Shown: in pieces, positions 10,166-24,600 of the stretch | How the letters are laid out: the number at the start of each line of letters is the position of its first letter | Position numbering within the stretch: the stretch's first letter is position 1 | Assembly: GCA_028564675.1 (NCBI GenBank) | Contig: JAOVVO010000065.1 | Coordinates: 1-64,000, forward strand | Reading direction: 5' to 3' | Origin: Onchocerca lupi | Taxonomy: Eukaryota; Nematoda; Chromadorea; Rhabditida; Onchocercidae | DNA: 64,000 nucleotides | Notes under the pieces: model-generated | What the model saw: only the letters and a program-made list of their open reading frames with translations | What the model was told of the DNA's origin: nothing | Databases searched by the model: none | Made by a program: the position numbers and the translations under genes

Positions 10166-13100
10166 TTCTCCTTATAATGGAGAAATAATTTGTTTTTTAA
10201 TATATCCCATAATTTATCTCATATCTGTTTTGTTCAAAATGAAACAATTTTAGCAAAAAAGGGTAGAAGTTTGGAGTGAGATCAAGTTGAAAGATAATAT
10301 ATGATTTTATTAAATGTTAATTCTGTGGATATAAAAACAATAACAGTGAATATTAGTTTCATAATTATCCTCACCTAACAAATATTTTTGAAGCATGATT
10401 CCTGAAATAACCTGAAATGATTTTCTATTTTCTAATTTCTTATTAAAAGATCTGCTGATGACCATTTCGCAGCTGCCTTCATAACATTTTGAGATATGTG
10501 CGGTTAGTTTTATTTAGTATAATGAGCTGGGATTGATCCGTCGGAGATACTTAATCTTCATCAGAATTAATTGGGACATTAATTTGTCCTCGTCATCGTC
10601 GAAGACAAGGATTCGAATCCGCATCTCTTATGGCGGCTAGTAAGACGAAAGGATAAAATGAGATTACAATCTGACAAGAGAATGAATATCATCTAACCAA
10701 CGAACAGCTGTCTTTTCTTGCTGCTATTTAAATATTCAAATTTGTAATACATTATTCGAGCTCCTTCAACAATCGAAGATTTTTCTTAGAATAATCAAGC
10801 CTGTTGGTCCGATGAAACATATTTAGGACTGTACTGCTGCTAAGTGATTTCAAGAAGTGTTTTAGTATTCTAATGTATTCTAATGTTTTAGTATTCTAAT
10901 ATAATTGTTTGTTTTCAAAGATTTATGATATTCAATCATTATGGTGCCCAACAATCGATTTTACTGATTAGGTAAATGATTAGGTCGCTTCCTAGATCAT
11001 CGCATATGAGTACTCGAAATTTCACAATAAAATATGAGCACATAGAAGTAAATTATTTCCTCAAAATTTTGCTAGTTATGCAGAGAACCTATGCTAGTAC
11101 TGAGTATCAAAACTAACTTTACTGCACTTTACTGCCATATTTGTTTTCAACTATCCAGAATCTATCAAAGTTGTTTATTCGTTTTCATATATTTGAAATT
11201 GATTCAAAATCGGAAATAGAGATTGGAAAATTCTATGTCTTCAAGAATCTTCAAAATTTAATTACTTTATGATGGCTGTGTCTCCTGCCTTGTTTTTTTT
11301 TCAGTGGTTCTTCTGCTTCGTATTGGCTAACATTTTCTTTCTCTTTCATGTCTTATTTTGCTAAATTACCTATGAATTTAATAAAAAAAAAACTCATCTC
11401 AATAGTAAACTCATTTTGTTATCTGTGACCTTATTCTTTATGAGAGATAAATGCTTGATAAAGACGATTAAATGACTTCTGCAAAATCTTCAATAAATCA
11501 AGATTTTTTTGATGCATTTGACTTTACCTATTCAAGTATTTCTAAGTTTTTGCTATTACTATCCAAGATTTATTTTCCTCACTATAAATGAAATTTTTGA
11601 TAAACGTTCCTGCTTTCTATTTCTCTGCTTTTTGTCATTCAAAAAAGATTCGAATAAAGATCGATCTAAGAATTCTATCTGTCCAGATATGGATGAATTT
11701 TTTTCCACTAATTTTCACAGGCAAAATGCAAATGAATAGCAAAAGGACAGGTAAAGCATGGACAAATAACATCAAAGAACAAAATGTGGATAGATCTAAG
11801 TCTTTCGCTGGACCGTTGTCCCTAGTTCTAGTTCTTGGCTTATTATTTTATAGTGAAAAGGATGCAGGTGCAGTATCGCTTCTGTAACACTAAAAAACAA
11901 TATGTCGTTCTTCTGATGATTTAAATTGTTACTTTCTAATGTCAAAGAAAAAGTAGTGCTCATTTTAGGATATTTGAAAAATACTATCTTATGATAGAAT
12001 GCAAGAAGATCGGATTTTCCTAATTGTTGTATTTTTCTTATTTCTTCAGAATCTGCCCTAGATATATAAAAATTCTGATTCGATTAATGAAACATTTGAA
12101 TGATGATTGAGGGCTATCCAGGTCTGACGTTGAGACTAAGAAATAGCAACGTTTGATTTCACTACAAGAAAGCTATCATTTGGATGCAAAATTATCTCAA
12201 TTACACCAGGAAATATATTGTAGAAAGGTATACAATTAATGATAATTCGTGCTATAAAACATTTAAAATGAAATGAAAAGAAAGTGTGATATGCTAGTTT
12301 AAATAAAATAGCTCTTCGGAAAGAAGCAATAATAATCCCCAATGCCAGTTGTTGCTACAGGATTATTGAGATAAGTCTATCATTTGTCATTCTCCCCATC
12401 AAAAAAAAAAAAAAAAAATGCAATTAAATTATTAAATGTTAGAATTTATATTTATTTGTAAATTTAAATCTCACTGATTATTTTGACAACTTTTTGAACA
12501 TTCCTTTCATTTGCTGCTGTTTATTTTCTTACAATTAATTTACGTTCCTTATGATTGTAAAGATTCATTATTCAAAAGAGCGAATCTATTGTTCAGGAAT
12601 CAGTCCTCCTGAGCGATAATATTTTGTTCAGGAATCGACAGTCTTTGTTTTGCTAATTAGCTTGTCATGGAAATGAGATATGCAGTGAATTACTTAACCC
12701 ATTCATCTCTTGCTAAATTCAGTTTTTTTTTTTTCGAATAAAATTGAAGAAATTTTTTTTTTTTTTTGTTAAGAAAGGCTGCGAATATCAGTTCTTCCTA
12801 ATAGTTGTTCCTAGAAAAACTCAATTACCTCGGTTATGTTTTGAAATTTTAACAACCAATCAGAAAATCAGACTGTAATTATTTTCTGGATAAATTAAAG
12901 TCAAACTTGTCTCTTATAATATTTCAATCGTTTCAGCTTATCAGTTTCGTTTTGCTCAAATTAAAATTACCTGTCATTTTAAAGTCCAAAGATGTTTTGG
13001 TTACTGTATTTCTTAACATACTATCTGTCTTTTTTAACACCGTCTCTCTACTACCAGGGGTTACTAGTACCAAATGAAACTCACAATTCAACCAGCACTC

Positions 13101-13625
13101 AATTAAGGATGCACTTGAATGCGGAGATGATCACAGACAGTTTATCATCCTAATGGTCATCGCTGTTAAATGTAATTTCATTCTCGTCAGCTTCCTCTCC
13201 TAATGCAATATTATTTCTTTATTTTGAAAAAAACAAATTTGAATTTTGAAAACTGGAAGATGATAAAAAGAGGAGAGTGGGAGATGGGAATAAGAGGAGA
13301 GACGAGTGGATACGCATGTCACAATTACATATTCCCGGCATCAGCGTTTCATTATCTTGAAACTATGCATCTTTTTCGAGACTTTCATCTGTATAAATAG
13401 AAATGTAAATGTTTCTTATTGTTGACCTTAAATCTCCAAAAATTCTCCACCGATTTCTTTGAAATTTTAACACAACGTTGCATTAGAATAGACGCGTGTT
13501 TTCTTTTTTTATGGATATACTTTTTTTTTTTTCATTGTCACCTGCCAACCTATGGCAGATAAAAGTAAATGAGCGGATTGGATTTTTTGACCATGCCTAC
13601 ATCACGCCTACCTCCCACACTGACT

Positions 13626-13689
13626 ACGTCTTTATGAGCGGACAGAATTTACTCATCACGTCTTTATGAGCGGACAGAATTTATCGATC
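13626..13689. repeat. 32-bp tandem repeat, two copies plus a stub
   Basis: Units 13626-13657 and 13658-13689 both begin acgtctttatgagcggacag and differ only near their 3' ends; a third partial unit begins acgtct at 13690. Confidence 0.9.
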
Positions 13690-13729
13690 ACGTCTACTTT
13701 CTGCATTCACCAGGAGTCGGTCTCTATAG

Positions 13730-13769
13730 ATTAGCTGCACCGGCCGTGCGAGTGATCGGTCCAGCTAAT
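13730..13769. other. Strong stem-loop
   Basis: Arms 13730-13742 (attagctgcaccg) and 13757-13769 (cggtccagctaat) are inverted with one mismatch in 13 positions, around a 14-nt loop. It lies just after the 32-bp repeat. It could be a non-coding RNA hairpin, a transposon remnant or chance. Confidence 0.6.
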
Positions 13770-16700
13770 ATCCAGTTAAATTATGCAATTATGGTTAACA
13801 ATTTCCTATAATTTGGCGCCAACTTCTTCCTGCACTACTTACTGATAGTATAGAATGAAATGGAAATCACACGTGAAACTGATTCTATAAAAATATGCAA
13901 CAAAAAATTCAAATTATTCATTGACAGTTGTTTTGGTGAATATCACCAATTAGTGACATTATCTTGTTCGATAAATGTCGTACAAGAGGGATGGTGAGGC
14001 CATTTATTCTGGATGGATACTACTGGAAGAAGAGGAAAAGGAAGAGAGAAATTTCATTTCTTTCAAGGTCTTCGGGAAATGGCCTAATGGAAAATTCAAA
14101 TTTTCAAGAAAAAGAGATCACTGTCATTTGTTGTGTCAAATGTAGAAATTCAGGGAATCAGTCCATCTCCCGTATTTTCATCCATAATGAGTTCCGAATT
14201 AGACAATTTGTTTATAGTGAATGGAAAACGGAGAGAGAGGGAAAAGAATGAGTACGGAAATGATGAGTTCAATGAGTGAACCTTTCTTCCTTCATAGGAT
14301 AATTGTAATATTTGGTCTATCATATATGTTGCATTGGTCAAATAATTAGCTATTTCTAATTATTAATTGACTAAAATTCTTTCGGTTCTTTTGTATACAA
14401 CTTACTTCCCGTTACTATTTTTACATAGAAAATCGTGGAAATTATTAAAAACGGATCTTATTAATACCAATTCTATCTGAAAGTTAATCTGTTATGGGTT
14501 ATTCTGGTATCTATAAATATCAGAATAATAGAAATTGCCGGAGCGTTTGTATGCGGAATACTATGATTTTATCTTGAGAAGCTTCAAATAATTCAAAAAG
14601 ACAACATTTCTTCGCCAATAAAATCGATTCCGCTGAAATGATCTATCAATTTATAGAAAGTAACAGTTTAATCAGAAGATCGATTAAACGAAATATTTGT
14701 CAATTATGTCGGATGATGATGTGAATGCTTAAGAGGAAGTTGTCTGAATGATATATTTGTGATAAAATCGAAAATGTTGATTTTGGCGTTGTAGATTTTT
14801 AGGATTTTAAAAATTTGATTTCGACGTTATAGATTAAGTTTCTGCGAAACTTGGCTAGTGAGGATAGCACGATGTCACGTTGATGACTTGGATAAAGTGT
14901 ATTGTTTGATCGGTTGCTTTTATCTTTCTGCTTTTGTTTTCAATCGGATCATCGATCGTCCTATCATCAATCATTATATATATATTGTACCGATTATTTT
15001 TGAAATTTCAAAAAGAAATAGGAAGAAGGAAAAAGGGGAAGATATAAAGGGAAATGACAGGATCCGTCAAAAGCGTCAGAAGGAAAGAGATGATGGTCGA
15101 TGGTGAGCTGTCCATTTGGGATCGGTCCATTGAGGTTCGTTCCCGCCAAGCAGAGAATTCCCCTTTTTGCCTGATCTTTCGCCATTATTTGTATATCGAA
15201 GGGGAGGAGGAGGATGACAGGTTGGAGCTTTTGGAGGGACCTATAAACGACGACGACAACCCGTCCAGTATCTACCTCACAAGGTTTGGTTTAAATGGAC
15301 ACCGCAGCTGTTTCCCCTTCCATTCCCTTCCCGCTCGTTCTTTCCTCCTTCCATCCATTCATCCTATATTATTACAACATTTCATTCCCCTTCCTTTACC
15401 AACAAACTTATTTCATCTCTCCATTTACTCGTTTCTGCCAATAGGTTTATTTTTTTCCAGCATTTTTGTGATCTTTCTTTTATTCATCATGTGACCGGAT
15501 CATATTCGAAGTTTTTTTAAGCACAATTTATAATCTAGAAATCAACTAATAAGCAATAGATGCCTCATTTTAGCACTAAGATATATCAGGCTGGATGAAT
15601 TAAGAGACATAAAGCTTTACCTATTTTTAATGAAAGCGTAAAAACTTGCTAGATAACAAATAGCTCTAAAATACCGGATAAGCAACAAGAAGACCGAGAG
15701 ATAACTTCCAAAAGATCAATTACCTTATGAGGGAACAATAAAAAGAACACTTACATAGTTTTGACAAGTCACCATGAAAATGACATATTTCTTGGATTAT
15801 GAACTAGTCAAGATTGGAATAAGACGATAGCCAAGAAATGTTCTATCGTTCATTTTCTCTTACATTTCCGTCATTTTTGATGGAAAAATTCTGAAAGAAG
15901 CTTGCTTCCTTTATGCATCATTTTTTCGATCCATCGTATGGGCGATATTCGTTCAAGCCACAATACCGCGATATCTCGTTCTGGTTAAGAATTCCGGGAA
16001 TTACCAAGCAGCAAGTTTTGATGAGGTTTTAGGAGGGTTTCTAATCAGGTTCTTCTTTCCTAATTCGTAATTGCTTCTAAATGTCATGTATAGGGAGGTA
16101 GAAACAGAAGCAATATACGTGAGACTCGAATGAAAATGGCCGTGAACCGTCGTTCTCTACGGGATAATGAAGTCGAGGTGAGACGAGAGGAATGGGAAAG
16201 TTATGGGATATCTCGGGGGAGGTCATCCTAATGTCAAGCCAAATCTCCCATGTCTACAACTTTTCGAAAATACCCGTAATGCTTCCGGACGGACACTTTT
16301 CTCCCCGCTTAATGGTCGTCGACAGCATATGTATGTGTGTTTTCTGTCTGCCACTTCGTCGAGACGTGCATCCCTCCTTCGTAGACGTGCAAAGAAAAAA
16401 GCCCGTTCCATTTCTCTTCCTCTCTTCTAGTCATTTGTTCAGCTGGTTATATCACAGTGTCTCTCATTTTCTCTTCTTCTTCCATCAATTCTTTGCAATA
16501 TATTTTAACATCTGTGCTTGCCATTGAATCCAACAATAAAATAGTACTTTTTTCTTTTCTCGCAATGTATATAGAGAGAGAATGAGAGACGGGCGGATCT
16601 AATAAAAGGTTTGTCTATGTATCTCTGTCCTCTAGTTGCCATTAGTAGTTGTGAGGCTGACTGGAAGAGCAAACCGATCCGATCCGATTTCTGAATTGAA

Positions 16701-17142
16701 CGGAATGGATAAATCGAACTGACCGGAGGGAGGACGGTTTTACGGAGAAGGTAGGATAAGTTGTAGGAGAATGTTTAATGTGTAAGGTTAATTGTATTAT
16801 TGCAGGCATTTGTCAGGAGAAGGAAGAAGGAATAGTGTGTAGACAGCAGCATAGACGATATCATTCTGGGATTTATCCAGGCTTGACCGCGATTACTAGC
16901 ACAGGCAGCAATCACTTATCAGTTGTGGTATCACTTGATCGAATGAGCCAGAAGGGTCGGTTGGTTGCCGGCCCTGGTTATCCTTCTTCGCATTGCCTCT
17001 CGTTATTGTTATTATTCCGCTCGTGCTATTATCATCACCATTTGGCTTTTCTTGCTGCTGTCATTATTATTAATACTGTTGTTGCTCACTTATTCGTTGG
17101 TGTTACTGTTTGTCGCATATTGCCCGACGACAATCTCTCCAG

Positions 17143-17168
17143 TGGATATTCTGCGAGGAGTCGACGCT
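17143..17168 (+). promoter_or_regulatory. Candidate trans-splice leader of pop-1
   Basis: A pyrimidine-rich acceptor (ctctccag, AG at 17141-17142) lies 26 nt before the ATG at 17169, consistent with an SL acceptor. No transcript evidence is available. Confidence 0.4.
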
Positions 17169-20100
17169 ATGAGTAGCGCTGCTGATGATGGAGCCGATGA
17201 AGTGAAAGTCTTTCGAAGGTTGTCATTTTCATTCCAAAATTCCATTAGCAGAATTAAATATTAGCAATAAATTGGACTGTTGATGATGTCTTGTATGATG
17301 TCCTTTTTTATTATTTTCTAGTGCTTCCGAAAACCATAAAATTTAAATAAAAGAGATTGACAGGTAAGTGAGGGAGGGAAGAAAGGAGGAAAAGAATGCT
17401 CCATCAGCCAGCAAACAAACTCCATGAGAAGGGTCGTTTTTGCCTGGCTTCGATATTGTTTCTTTATTTACTTTTCCTCTTCTCTTTCATATTTGCTTTT
17501 TCACTTTTTGAGAGTTTGCAAAGATAGGAAATCAATTTCAACGTTTTTGTGGAACTTGTTTTGTTGGACCTGTTAACAAGCATTCTTCGAAGAGGTTATG
17601 TCTAAGTGACCAAGCTAAACGTTTACTGAAATGGTATTTCTTAGGGCATTCTTAATGTGCCATAGTTTTCTGAATCTATCTTCCTGAATACCACAGTTAT
17701 GTCTTTATGTCCCCATTCAATGATAACTGCTAAAATTATATTTCTATCTAAAATTCATTTAAAACTTAGTAGTCATCATTACTGCTTCTCTGCTATGATG
17801 CATACATCCGGGAAGTTTTTCTACAAAATACCTTTTGATAGTTGCCAAAAAATTTTTATGAGGCATCCTCATATTTGCAAAAATCTATCAATACTTCCAT
17901 AGTTCTGACATAACATTTTATAGCTATTAGACTAAAGCAAGTGTAGTGAGCTTCTTCATTTTATGATGATGTAAATCGTTTTTTATACTCCTTGAATAAC
18001 AGTTTATTTTTTTCATTTTATAAATAAAGTTTCTATGCAGCAGAAATAAATGAAAAGCATGCTTTTTATTCTTAATTTTTCTAGTTAAGCTATTTGTGCA
18101 CCTTTTTTGAATTGAAGAATAATTTCCTTAGTTATTGTTGGGAGTGTGGCCTACTTTTTCTCTTCTTCACTTCCATCCAGTTTTCTTATTGATTCAAAAA
18201 AAATCTTATAATTCTATTTGGAAAAATAAAAATTTGCATCATAATTTGAAGTAATTTATAACGCTATTATCCGACATATTTCTCTTTATCATTGTTTATT
18301 ATTCATCCAAAGATCTGGCATCAAATTTTATATAACCATATAGAAGACAAAGCAAAATATTGTCAAAAAATTAGTTTACTTCAAATCCGCAAATGATCTG
18401 GTTCTCCAGTAGGAGGTGAAATATAGACTAAAATTTGACCATCTACGAATGTGAAAGCCAGAGATGTAATATGACAATACCTAAAAGAAAACTACTAAAA
18501 ATTTTTAGAGTTATTTTTAGAGGCTGTTCAAGACCAGATAGGATTTCTTATCAAGAATAAAAACTAGCTCAGAATTGTTATAAATAGTTGTATTTTGCAG
18601 GAATGATGCGGATGATGTAGAAACGGCGCAATCGTCGCATCAGTTAACAGAGGACAAAAAAGATGTGGCCCTGGAGACAGAGTTAGAAACAAGGACGCCA
18701 TCTTCCTCTATTATCGGTTTGCTTTTCTTAAAGCACTAATTATTCATTTTACCACCACAAGCAACCAGCGGTCATTAATCAACGGGATATCTAAAAACTT
18801 CATCTCGTTTACAACTGCTGCATAGAACGCCTATACTATCATAGAACTTTCTTAGTACAATTACATTATGTGATACTGATTCAAGCGAACATTTTGAGCT
18901 CTATCTTTAACACGATAATTGAAAATTAATATACAGCGATATATATATGTATATATGGAGAGAGAAGAACAGTAAACTAGATTGATTTAAACTGTATGTA
19001 TATAATGAATTAAGCTGTTTGATTTTGATTAGTTTGCTTCAAATCAGTATTTTTTTTCTACTCATGAGTGGATATAGCTGAAGCTAAAGGAGTTAAATGA
19101 AAAGAAGATATAGCGATCCATGATAGTCTTTTTAATGCAGTTGAATTAAATTACGCTAAATTAAAGTTACTCCTAGAACAAACGTTTCTGCTTCTCACTT
19201 TTGTCTCTCTGTTTGGAATTTAGATTTATTGATGGCATTGTTGATTTTCGCCGCAGTTCGTGTTTTTTCTCATAATATCGCTTGTTCTATGTCTTGACTG
19301 TTTTTGACTTTTTTTTTTTTTTGCTTTTATGAATACTTTGCTCCTACGTGATGTTACATTTGGCCAATCAGTTATCCCTATTTTCTTTTGATCAGTATGT
19401 GTTTAGTTATTATCCTTAGTCTTTTTTTTTTTTTTTTTTGCTTTTATGTCAAGAACAGGATAAAGTTGCATCGTAGTTTAGAGAAGAGGCAATTTCTGTA
19501 ATAATTATGTGTAATATTTGCCCGTAGCTCATCTCCGTTTTTGTGCTCGGTCACCGATTTGGTTCTTATATGTTCAGGAGTTGTTAGCATCACAGCTGCT
19601 AGTCTTTTCCATTCTCTTTTATCTATCGTTTTCCTTTCGTGCATATATTAATAACACACATTTTGAGCTGTATTGTATAAGCAGTGTGCTGATTCGTCTT
19701 TAAGTGAAAGGGTGAAAGGTAGACATCATATGAAGGAAAGATGGTAATTGTGGGGTAGTATGATGACAGTACGAAAGAAAAGGTGATAACGAGCAACAAT
19801 GATAATATCACGATAGAAGATAAATCATAATACTGGAAGATGATAAGCAAAAAGATTTGCATAAAATGATGACATTGGACGGAATAGTGTTAATGATAAC
19901 AATGGCGCAAATGCTTTTTTTTTTCTTTTGATGTGAAAGTTAAAGTCCACATAACGTTTGAAACAAATTTTTTGTGGAAAAATTGAGATGATTCCTCGAT
20001 ACTTGACGAATTTGACAATAGTATAGTGAAGCATAACAATGAACTATGACGAAAGATTGTTTATATAGTGTGTAACGGTCGTAGCTTATCTCCATGAAAA

Positions 20101-21601
20101 ACTAGTAACTTTTTGAGTATGGTAAATATGATGAAAAAGATCAGAACTATAGATTCATTTATCTTTTTTTTTGGTACTAATAGCATTACAAGAACTATAA
20201 TTTTTATTTAGCCCTGTCTTTACTCAAAAAAAACGAAGAAGTGGTAGATTGGGAAAGAGGCTGAGAAAGGAAATGAGAAGGGCAAGAGTTGAGGAAATAA
20301 AAATGGGAATAGTGCTTACATATTCCTGTACATCTTGATTCGACTTTTGCAGGGTTTTTTTGATTTTTTTGTTTTTTAGCAACGAACAGACACATTACTT
20401 TTTTTGGGAACGGGATGTTCCTTTTGCTTCTTCTATGCTTTCCACATCTGGCTTTTTCACATTGAAAAACTTTATCTTGTTGTGGTAATTTATCTTATAA
20501 TTTCTATTTCTAAGCTATAGAATGGTTGTAAAATACGAAATAAACCCTAATATGTAAGTTATTACCACTTCTGCTTGGAACGTTAAAGGTTTGTATGGTG
20601 ACATCATTTTCTATCTAGCGATTCTATTTATTTTTTCTTTTTTCATATTTCATTAGTCATCATTTTTCAGTTCCAAATAAAAAAACAGATTATGAGAAGC
20701 AGTCAGATTTTAATTTAACTTCTCTATTATGGTCATATAATTATTCATTTAAATATTAGCTACTAACTACTTATCTTTCGAACTTTACGAACTTTGTAAT
20801 TAAATAAAATCATCTATTGATTATTCATACTTAAGAGAATAATGGCACATATTACTACTTGCTATTTCTCAAAAAATTCCCATTTTCTCATTTGTTTTAT
20901 TTGATGGCGATACTGCTGTTGACTGTTGTTGATGCCACCTAAAAACATTTCAACATAAGTCATATCTATCAGCTAGTGTTTTGAATGGTCGTATTATCTT
21001 TAATTCTTATACGTTCTTGGCTATCCGGACTGTTGATAATCTCAGAAGCAATTGAATTAAAAAGGATGTTGATTGGTTATTTGTTAGTTGGTATTGTGAG
21101 CGTTTTAATGAGATCACATATATCGTGTGAGATGTAAAAGATGCGTTTATTAGCTATGAATTAAATGACCGATTTCGAAATTGCGGGATTTTGAGCTTAT
21201 TCTTTTTGAGATTTTGTATGCATGTTCTGCATAATATATTTAATTTATGAGGCTTATACTCCTTTCAGGTTCGAAACCTGGTGCTTTTGTGAAGCCATCA
21301 CCGACTTTTCCAACTTTTTCAGCTGCCACTCTATCTCCAACATATGGGCCACTGCCGTTATTTTATCCATTTTTCCTACCGGTGAGTTCTTTTACTCTGT
21401 CTTGTTTATTTAGATGTTTTTATCAAAGAATTTGATTTCCATCCATATGGAATTGATGGAATTAAAAAATAAAGCCGTAAAGGAATGACTGATGCATGTT
21501 GAATTGTTATTCTAATGAGTATAAGAAAGAAAGATGAACTGAAAATGAACTTGAATGAGTTTGGTACTATGTTATTCTTGGTCTAAAGAATAGTCATTTC
21601 T

Positions 21602-21656
<55 letters not shown>

Positions 21657-24600
21657 AGAAAAATTTAAAAGATGATAAGGAAAATATATTGTCCTTAGAT
21701 TGTTGAAATCAACTCCATGTTGAGCTTAAATAATGAAAATCTGAGATGGATTAGAGATGCTTTGAGTGTTTAGAAAAATACAAATCATTTCATAGCATAT
21801 TTTCATGGCTTATTTTGTTTCAGTGAATTAGGGATAAGCCAAAGTAGTATCTAGAAATCCGGCGAATTGGCATTTAATAATCTGAATGCTGCTTAGATGG
21901 GTATCAGAAATGTTTTCGAAAAAATGTGTGAAAAAAATGAAATGTGCGATGTAGTCTCACTTTGGAATGAGCTATGTAGTTTCGGGCTGTTGGAAGGCTG
22001 AATTATGGATTTAAGATCTGCTATAACACAATGATTGATTCTACGGCAGCAAGAACTGAAAGCATATAATATGGAAGCTGAAGACGGGAATGCATAAAGG
22101 CTCCCTTGCTCTGCTCTGTTCTGTTTCTTTTGATTAAATGCACCAAATTTTTGAAATTTACTATTGTCCTAACTAACCTCTATTATACATATTATGCTTG
22201 ATTGTTGCACTGAAATATAGGCTTCATCATTCGAAATGTTAGAGCTGATCAAGGCCTCTGTCTTACCTTCTCCAGCCTCCAAGTTTTATTTCATCTATAT
22301 ATTAGTCGATTCAAGTTCTCACTCACCTAAATATCGTGTTGGTATGTTGGAAAATCTAGGTATTCTCTAGTCAGGTGAAAAGATGTGACCAAAAAACGAA
22401 AGTCATGATGTCGATAGTTACTCTTCATGGCTCTGTATCATCAAGCATGAATAGTTATGACTCCTCTAGTGAGATGAAGTGTTTCGCGGATAGGTATTGG
22501 ATATAGATTTGAATCAAATAAAACATAAAAGATTCGAGTGAAGGCTAGCCTTATATCTTCCGAAGGAAGAGAAAATTTAGTCGTTGGAACAAACATCTAT
22601 TTTTGTATAATTCTACGTGGATAGAATGGGAAGACTAAGTTCCCTAATTAAAAGAGAAAGTTTTTTAGATGAGAAAAGAGAAGTTAGAAATCATAGTGAT
22701 ATATGAAATGGAGAGATTCTCTTTCCTCATTCTTTCATTTTCAAATGTCATCTGTCGGAAAAGATACATAATTAAAAGTATATCAAAAAAAAAGAGAAAA
22801 ATTACAAATGAAATAGAGATGAAAGAGAAGTAATAAGGGGTTAAATCTTTAAGGTAGATTTTTTTTTTTTTGGAGAGCTAAGATGGAATAAAGCAGTTGG
22901 AAAAAAAGAAAGCGTTCGAAGAAGAAAGCAAACAAACAATAGGACTAAACTGAAAGATTTCATGGTAGGTAAACGGTAGCATTAACTATCGTGAAAATAA
23001 TTTTTGCGAATGCCACAATTCCTGTTAGAAAAGGTATTTATTTAGAGGGGAACAATTACGAACAAACAACTATTCGAAAATATCCAAATAACTTATCACT
23101 GAATATTCTTTCTTTTGTTGCTCGTAGAAGAGAATAGTGTTCTGGTCCCTGATTATTGATTGTCGTATCGATTCGAATCGAACTATCGCTGTAGTCATTG
23201 TACAATACTGTCGATAGAAAACCCTTGTAGAAAACTGTTGTAGAAACACTGGCGCTCCCTGACCATTCGTGGAATAAGAATGCTTCTCATTAACCCACTC
23301 GTGGAATAAAAATATGCTTCTGCTCCAAATCCGATTCTTATATATTCTTTCGGAATCCCTCCTTCATTCCTGATCTCCAGTTCGGCGCCTCATGATCTCG
23401 CTTCGTTTGCCTGTTAGTTGGAGCGTTTGGCGGCAAACATGTTTACCTTTTTGGAGGAAAATATGTTTACCGTACTGTTATTAGCCTGTTGGATACATTT
23501 GAAATTACGTACTTCTTGGCTTTAACATTTCTTGTTTATATTAATTTTTCTGACATTCCCGACCGAGGAAAATTGAATAGTTCGGAAGGAATGAATGATT
23601 GATTTGTCCCCTTTTTTGAGGATTTAAAGAGAACTAAAGATTTGATTAAATTAAATTTTAACTTAACACGAATAATATAATGACACAACAGAGATAATTA
23701 ATTTCCATTGTTTTATTGTTTCTGATAATCCTTCTTCAATTTTGTACTTCACTAATTTCGGTTTCCAAATTGTGCACTTTTTTCCTGCCATCCAACCAAG
23801 CGATGATTACTTTCATTTTCAGTCAAAGCTGCCTGTCGTTGCCTTCTCTCGGCCGTATTCTTTTTCTCCTCCAAGTTACATTCCCGGTCAAGAGCACGTT
23901 CAATTTTGTTTTCGTGACGTTGTGAAAATACGCATGGTTTCTCCGACAAGTCTCGATCAACCAATGATTTTTTGAATTGTTTATTTAGGGTCCAAATTTC
24001 ATCTTTAAGGACCTCAACAGCAGTTTTCAGTTCTGCTTTCAGAATTATTAGCTGTTTGGTCCCATCTGTCGAGTTATGCATTTGATTTGATTCGCTTATG
24101 CATTGGTAGATTTCGTGATTTTTTGGTTCTACAGAATCATCATGAATGACCTTATATGACGATTAAGAAGATTGTTCCTTTTTTGCTTCCATAGCTTCAG
24201 AAAGTTGGAATTCAATCATTGTTTCTGTTTCGTGATGTTTGCATAACTGGAATCAGATCATTTGCAGACTTATCCATAATTGAATCTTGCATCATACATT
24301 CAGGTTCAGCATCCAAGTTCGTGTTTTGTGAAACTATTGGAGGAATTCTTGACTGTTTTTTGAATTATTTCATCGTATCGACTAAGCAGTTGAGAATTAA
24401 TTTGAAGTCTTTCGATTAACGATTTTAATCGACTAAGACAAAGACCATAGTTGCCGCTCAATTTAACTTTTGGATCTTTCCATGGCCAACTTACACGATA
24501 TCTCTTATATTTCTTAGTGATACTTTGTTTAAATTGTTCTAATGCCTTTTCATCATCATAAGCACTAGATTGTTCTTGAATGCTTTTTGATTCTAATTTC

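Larger units (their letters stand above)
6814..17168. other. 10-kb intergenic region, no supported gene
   Basis: No exon chain with a recognisable protein could be built on either strand. Open frames exist (for example 15054-15494 plus, 13964-14251 plus, 11588-11887 plus) but are low-complexity or lack splice-linked neighbours. The block holds several repeats and a hairpin listed separately. From about 15000 base composition is less AT-rich, with polypurine/polypyrimidine stretches up to the pop-1 start; this part is the likely pop-1 promoter and 5' region. Confidence 0.55.

Noticed and set aside
10600..10640. ggattcgaatccgc resembling a tRNA T-arm
   Set aside because: Only the short palindrome fits; no acceptor stem, anticodon arm or D-arm can be built around it on either strand.
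15054..15494. 146-codon open frame on the plus strand
   Set aside because: One of the longest single frames, but it runs through a polypurine then polypyrimidine stretch, has no recognisable domain, and no splice-linked exons were found.
21603..21655. Poly(A) as the tail of a retrocopied gene or LINE/SINE
   Set aside because: No target-site duplication or recognisable element precedes it.
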